In this document: positions 5,980-8,435 of the stretch, one piece after another | How the letters are laid out: every line of letters begins with the position of its first letter | Numbering within the stretch: position 1 is the stretch's first letter | Assembly (NCBI GenBank): GCA_964472505.1 | Contig: CAYYQW010000118.1 | Coordinates: 1 to 8,435 of the forward strand | Direction: 5' to 3' | Origin: JAYEIA01 sp964472505 | GTDB lineage: Bacteria > Bacteroidota > Bacteroidia > Bacteroidales > JAADGE01 | DNA: 8,435 bases | Position numbers and translations under genes: made by a program | The notes under the pieces: model-generated | Databases searched by the model: none | Told to the model about the DNA's origin: nothing | Seen by the model: the letters and a program-made list of their open reading frames with translations, nothing else

Positions 5980-5987
5980 TACTTTTG
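5980..5987 (+). promoter_or_regulatory. Candidate -7 box for adk-obg-PAP2
   Basis: TACTTTTG, the same octamer as upstream of hpt and purK, lies 47 bases before the adk ATG. The -33 region has TTTG or TTTC only at unusual distances, so this is a moderate match. It would drive adk, obg and the PAP2 gene together. Confidence 0.4.
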
Positions 5988-6034
5988 CTTACGAATGCAC
6001 CATTTGGCCTTAAAAATTATTTAAAAAGAAACCA

Positions 6035-6601
6035 ATGAAAATTATATTATTATTTGGCTCTCCGGGAGCAGGAAAAGGAACGCAGTCAAAAAACATCATT
6101 CACAAATACGGTTTTAACCATATTGCTACGGGCGACCTTTTGCGTAATGCTATTGTTAACAATACTGAACTTGGGATACAAGCCAAAAAATATATGGACA
6201 AGGGAAATTTGGTGCCCGATGATTTGGTCGTTCGAATGATAGAAAAACAAATCGACAAACTTCCCGACAGCACGGGATTTGTATTCGACGGATTTCCGCG
6301 TACGGTAAAACAAGCTGAGGCTTTCGATAATTTTTTATCAAGCCGAGGGCTTTCCGTTTCATTTATGCTGGCTTTAAATGTTGAAAAAGAGGAACTTAAG
6401 GAGCGCCTTAAAAAACGAGCCGAAGAAGAAGGCCGGGTGGATGATACACCGGAAATTATTGAGAAGCGCATCAAAGTATATCTGGATAAAACTGCGCCGG
6501 TAGCCGATTACTATAAGAAACAAGGAAAATTTCACGAAATCTCGGGAATGGGAACAGTCGATGATATTTTTAATCAAATTACAAGTATAATAGAAAGCTA
6601 A
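6035..6601 (+). CDS. adk: Adenylate kinase (short form)
   Basis: Adk interconverts AMP, ATP and ADP and so sets the adenylate balance; it is cytosolic and essential in most bacteria. The 188 residues show the P-loop GSPGAGKGT (8-16), the AMP-site segment ATGDLLR (31-37), FDGFPRT (84-90), and the LID-side motif RAEEEGRVDDTPEIIEKR (about 128-145) with its catalytic arginines. The LID is the short type without the four zinc-binding cysteines, as expected at this length and typical of Bacteroidota. The ATG at 6035 follows an AAAGAAA stretch. The stop (6599-6601) is one base from the obg start, so the two genes are almost certainly co-transcribed and perhaps translationally coupled. Confidence 0.97.
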   Translation: MKIILLFGSPGAGKGTQSKNIIHKYGFNHIATGDLLRNAIVNNTELGIQAKKYMDKGNLVPDDLVVRMIEKQIDKLPDSTGFVFDGFPRTVKQAEAFDNFLSSRGLSVSFMLALNVEKEELKERLKKRAEEEGRVDDTPEIIEKRIKVYLDKTAPVADYYKKQGKFHEISGMGTVDDIFNQITSIIES

Positions 6602-6602
6602 T

Positions 6603-7598
6603 TTGCCACAGACTAATTTTATTGACCACGTTATATTATATTGTCGCTCCGGAAAAGGCGGAGCCGGCTCCGTGCATTTTTATCGCGATCGGCGCACGCC
6701 CAAAGGCGGACCCGACGGCGGTAACGGCGGACGCGGCGGCCACATTATCCTAAAAGGAAACAGCAATACCCGAACCCTTCTGCACCTGAGATACCGAAAA
6801 CATGTATTTGCCCCAAACGGAGAAAATGGCTCAGGCGGAAATAAAACCGGTGCCGACGGAGAAGATGTAATTCTGGAAGTACCTTTGGGTACAGTAGCCA
6901 AAGATGCCGAAAGCGATCAAATGCTTTTTGAGATTACCGAACACGGCGAACAAAAAATCCTGAACGAAGGCGGAAGAGGCGGTATGGGAAATACGCATTT
7001 CAAATCTTCCACTAACCAAACGCCTCGCCATGCACAACCCGGTGAGCCCGGTGTTGAAGCACGCCGAATTTTAGAGCTTAAACTTCTGGCTGATGTCGGC
7101 TTAGTGGGATTTCCAAATGCCGGAAAATCTACCTTATTGTCTGTGATTTCGGCTGCAAAACCAAAAATTGCTAATTACGAATTTACCACGCTTACACCGC
7201 ATCTTGGTATGATAAAATACCGCGAGGGACAATCCTTTGTCATGGCCGATATTCCGGGTATTATAGAGGGAGCATCCGAAGGAAAAGGGCTCGGTCATCA
7301 ATTTTTGAGACATATTGAGCGCAACTCGGCACTGCTCTTTATGGTTCCTGCTGATGCACACGACATTAAAGCTGAATACCATATATTGCTTTCGGAACTT
7401 GAAAAATATAATCCCGAACTTTTGGATAAGAAGCGCCTTCTGGCTATTACAAAATCAGATATGCTCGATGAAGAATTAAAGGAAGAAACTCAGAAAGTAT
7501 TACCCGATCTGCCTTATGTGTTTATTTCTTCATTGGCGCAAACCGGGCTTACTGAGCTAAAAGATTTAATTTGGGAAGCTATAAACGAAGATATTTAG
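6603..7598 (+). CDS. obg: Obg/CgtA GTPase, TTG start
   Basis: Obg is a GTPase that acts in late assembly of the 50S ribosomal subunit and in stress signalling. The 331 residues begin with the glycine-rich Obg fold (about 1-160), visible in GGPDGGNGGRGG (35-46). The G domain follows: G1 GFPNAGKST (169-177), the switch region YEFTTLTPHLG (192-202), G3 DIPGIIEG (216-223), G4 TKSD (283-286, Thr in place of the common Asn) and G5 SSLAQTG (309-315). There is no C-terminal OCT domain, which many relatives also lack. The start must be TTG at 6603: an in-frame stop (TAG, 6591-6593) lies just upstream, no ATG lies between, and residues from the TTG already match the family N-terminus (FIDHVILYCRSGKGG). 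It is packed between adk (1-base gap) and the PAP2 gene (4-base gap). Confidence 0.95.
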   Translation: MPQTNFIDHVILYCRSGKGGAGSVHFYRDRRTPKGGPDGGNGGRGGHIILKGNSNTRTLLHLRYRKHVFAPNGENGSGGNKTGADGEDVILEVPLGTVAKDAESDQMLFEITEHGEQKILNEGGRGGMGNTHFKSSTNQTPRHAQPGEPGVEARRILELKLLADVGLVGFPNAGKSTLLSVISAAKPKIANYEFTTLTPHLGMIKYREGQSFVMADIPGIIEGASEGKGLGHQFLRHIERNSALLFMVPADAHDIKAEYHILLSELEKYNPELLDKKRLLAITKSDMLDEELKEETQKVLPDLPYVFISSLAQTGLTELKDLIWEAINEDI

Positions 7599-7602
7599 TA
7601 TC

Positions 7603-8190
7603 ATGTTGGAGACTTTATTGCAACTCGACTATGATTTGTTTTTATTTTTGAACGAAATTAACAGTCCCTTTTGGGATAAGTTGATGTTGTTTATTACTCA
7701 TAAATATACTTGGGTGCCTTTGTATTTGGGGGTTACGGTTTATTTATTTTATCGGTACAAACTTAAATCAGCATTTTTCTTATTTTTAGGTTTTATACTT
7801 TTGGTTTTCATAACCGATCAAAGTTCCGTACATTTATTTAAGAATGTATTTGAGCGTTTGCGGCCTTCGCATGACCCGCTTCTTGAAGGAATGGTTCATA
7901 CCCCGGGCAGCAAAGGCGGGAAATACGGCTTTGTATCTTCGCATGCCGCCAATGTGTTTGGTTTTGCTGTATATTCGGCTTTACTTTTTAAAAACAGAAT
8001 ATACAGCTTGTTAATTTTTATATGGGCAGCCGTTGTATCCTACAGCCGCATATATTTGGGTGTACATTTTCCCGGCGATATTCTCGGCGGAGCTTTATTA
8101 GGTGCAGCCGCAGGATTTGCAGTTTATGCCATTTTTCAGATTCCTTTTCTGAGGCCTGATAAAAAGAAAAAATACACGGCTCGTTACTAA
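7603..8190 (+). CDS. PAP2-family integral membrane phosphatase
   Basis: The 195-residue membrane protein has all three PAP2 (acid phosphatase) motifs: KNVFERLRP (80-88, the KxxxxxxRP type), SSHAANVFG (112-120, equivalent to PSGH with the catalytic-set His114), and SRIYLGVHFPGD (148-159, with the nucleophilic His155). Hydrophobic stretches at about 37-50, 56-72, 117-130, 132-147 and 160-182 suggest five or six membrane segments. PAP2 enzymes of this size remove phosphate from lipids such as undecaprenyl pyrophosphate, phosphatidic acid or PGP, or from lipid A; the sequence does not say which. Undecaprenyl pyrophosphate recycling is a reasonable guess. The Lys/Arg-rich tail (185-194) is probably cytosolic. 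It starts four bases after obg and is likely the last gene of the adk operon. Confidence 0.9.
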   Translation: MLETLLQLDYDLFLFLNEINSPFWDKLMLFITHKYTWVPLYLGVTVYLFYRYKLKSAFFLFLGFILLVFITDQSSVHLFKNVFERLRPSHDPLLEGMVHTPGSKGGKYGFVSSHAANVFGFAVYSALLFKNRIYSLLIFIWAAVVSYSRIYLGVHFPGDILGGALLGAAAGFAVYAIFQIPFLRPDKKKKYTARY

Positions 8191-8435
8191 ACTTTATAAA
8201 TATGTTGGCAAAATAATGTTTACAGCTGCTGTATCTTTATACAATAATAATTACCCTGTCTTTAAGCAAGTTGTATTTGTTTTGTAAAAGTTTTTAAATT
8301 AGGCGGATTACGGATGTTTTAACTGTCTGATTATTAAGCGCTAGGTGGATTTATTGATGACCGTCACGACAACCGGAATCGCACTCGGTTTTGATATATC
8401 GGTTTCGGCAAGCTCAGCCTACGGGATATTTGGAG
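8191..8435. other. Region downstream of the PAP2 gene
   Basis: There is no certain gene here. A plus frame from an ATG at 8357 stays open to the window edge for 26 codons, beginning MTVTTTGIALGFDISVSA. The opposite strand also has a readable stretch ending DISKPSAIPVVVTVINKST with a stop on each side. AACCG/CGGTT arms occur at 8370-8389. I do not recognise either reading, and both may be part of a repeat. Confidence 0.35.
8221..8239 (+). terminator. Weak candidate terminator after the PAP2 gene
   Basis: TACAGCTGCTGTA (8221-8233) is a perfect palindrome around one base, followed by TCTTTA. With a realistic loop only about four base pairs remain and the U run is short, so function is uncertain. 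Confidence 0.25.

Noticed and set aside
6086..6577. Several minus-strand frames under adk
   Set aside because: They lie entirely within the strongly identified adk gene and show no family motifs.

Overview
The window looks like a low-GC Bacteroidota (probably Bacteroidales-like) chromosome segment. This rests on the hpt-adk-obg gene order, the short 188-residue adenylate kinase, weak Shine-Dalgarno sequences, and -7 boxes of the Bacteroidota TAnnTTTG type. The exact box TACTTTTG occurs upstream of hpt, adk and purK.

Left part (1-2208): the first 86 bases hold the start of a lipoprotein gene that runs off the left edge on the minus strand. Directly upstream of it lies an IS110-family insertion sequence, also on the minus strand. 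Its transposase is split into a DEDD (RuvC-like) part and a Transposase_20 part by a -1 frame change at a run of nine A. The roughly 290 bases upstream of the transposase are rich in small inverted and direct repeats. They contain a well-spaced Bacteroidota-type promoter and are the place where this family encodes its bridge RNA. From about 1770 to 2208 there is no convincing intact gene, only a palindromic repeat and possible remnants of coding sequence.

Middle part (2209-5392): three minus-strand genes, purK, purE (sharing an ATGA stop/start overlap) and, after a 138-base gap, a membrane-anchored CapA-family protein. PurK and PurE together convert AIR to CAIR in de novo purine synthesis. 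A 248-base divergent promoter region separates purK from hpt.

Right part (5393-8190): hpt, adk, obg and a PAP2-family membrane phosphatase read on the plus strand. adk, obg and PAP2 are packed within 1-4 bases of each other, and obg starts with TTG. Purine synthesis (purK/purE), purine salvage (hpt), adenine nucleotide balance (adk) and a GTPase for ribosome assembly (obg) therefore sit together around one divergent control region. The last 245 bases hold a weak hairpin and an open frame reaching the right edge that I do not recognise.

The housekeeping genes look ordinary. The part most worth a second look is the IS110 element: its frame break, its candidate bridge RNA, and its outward-reading end in front of a lipoprotein gene.
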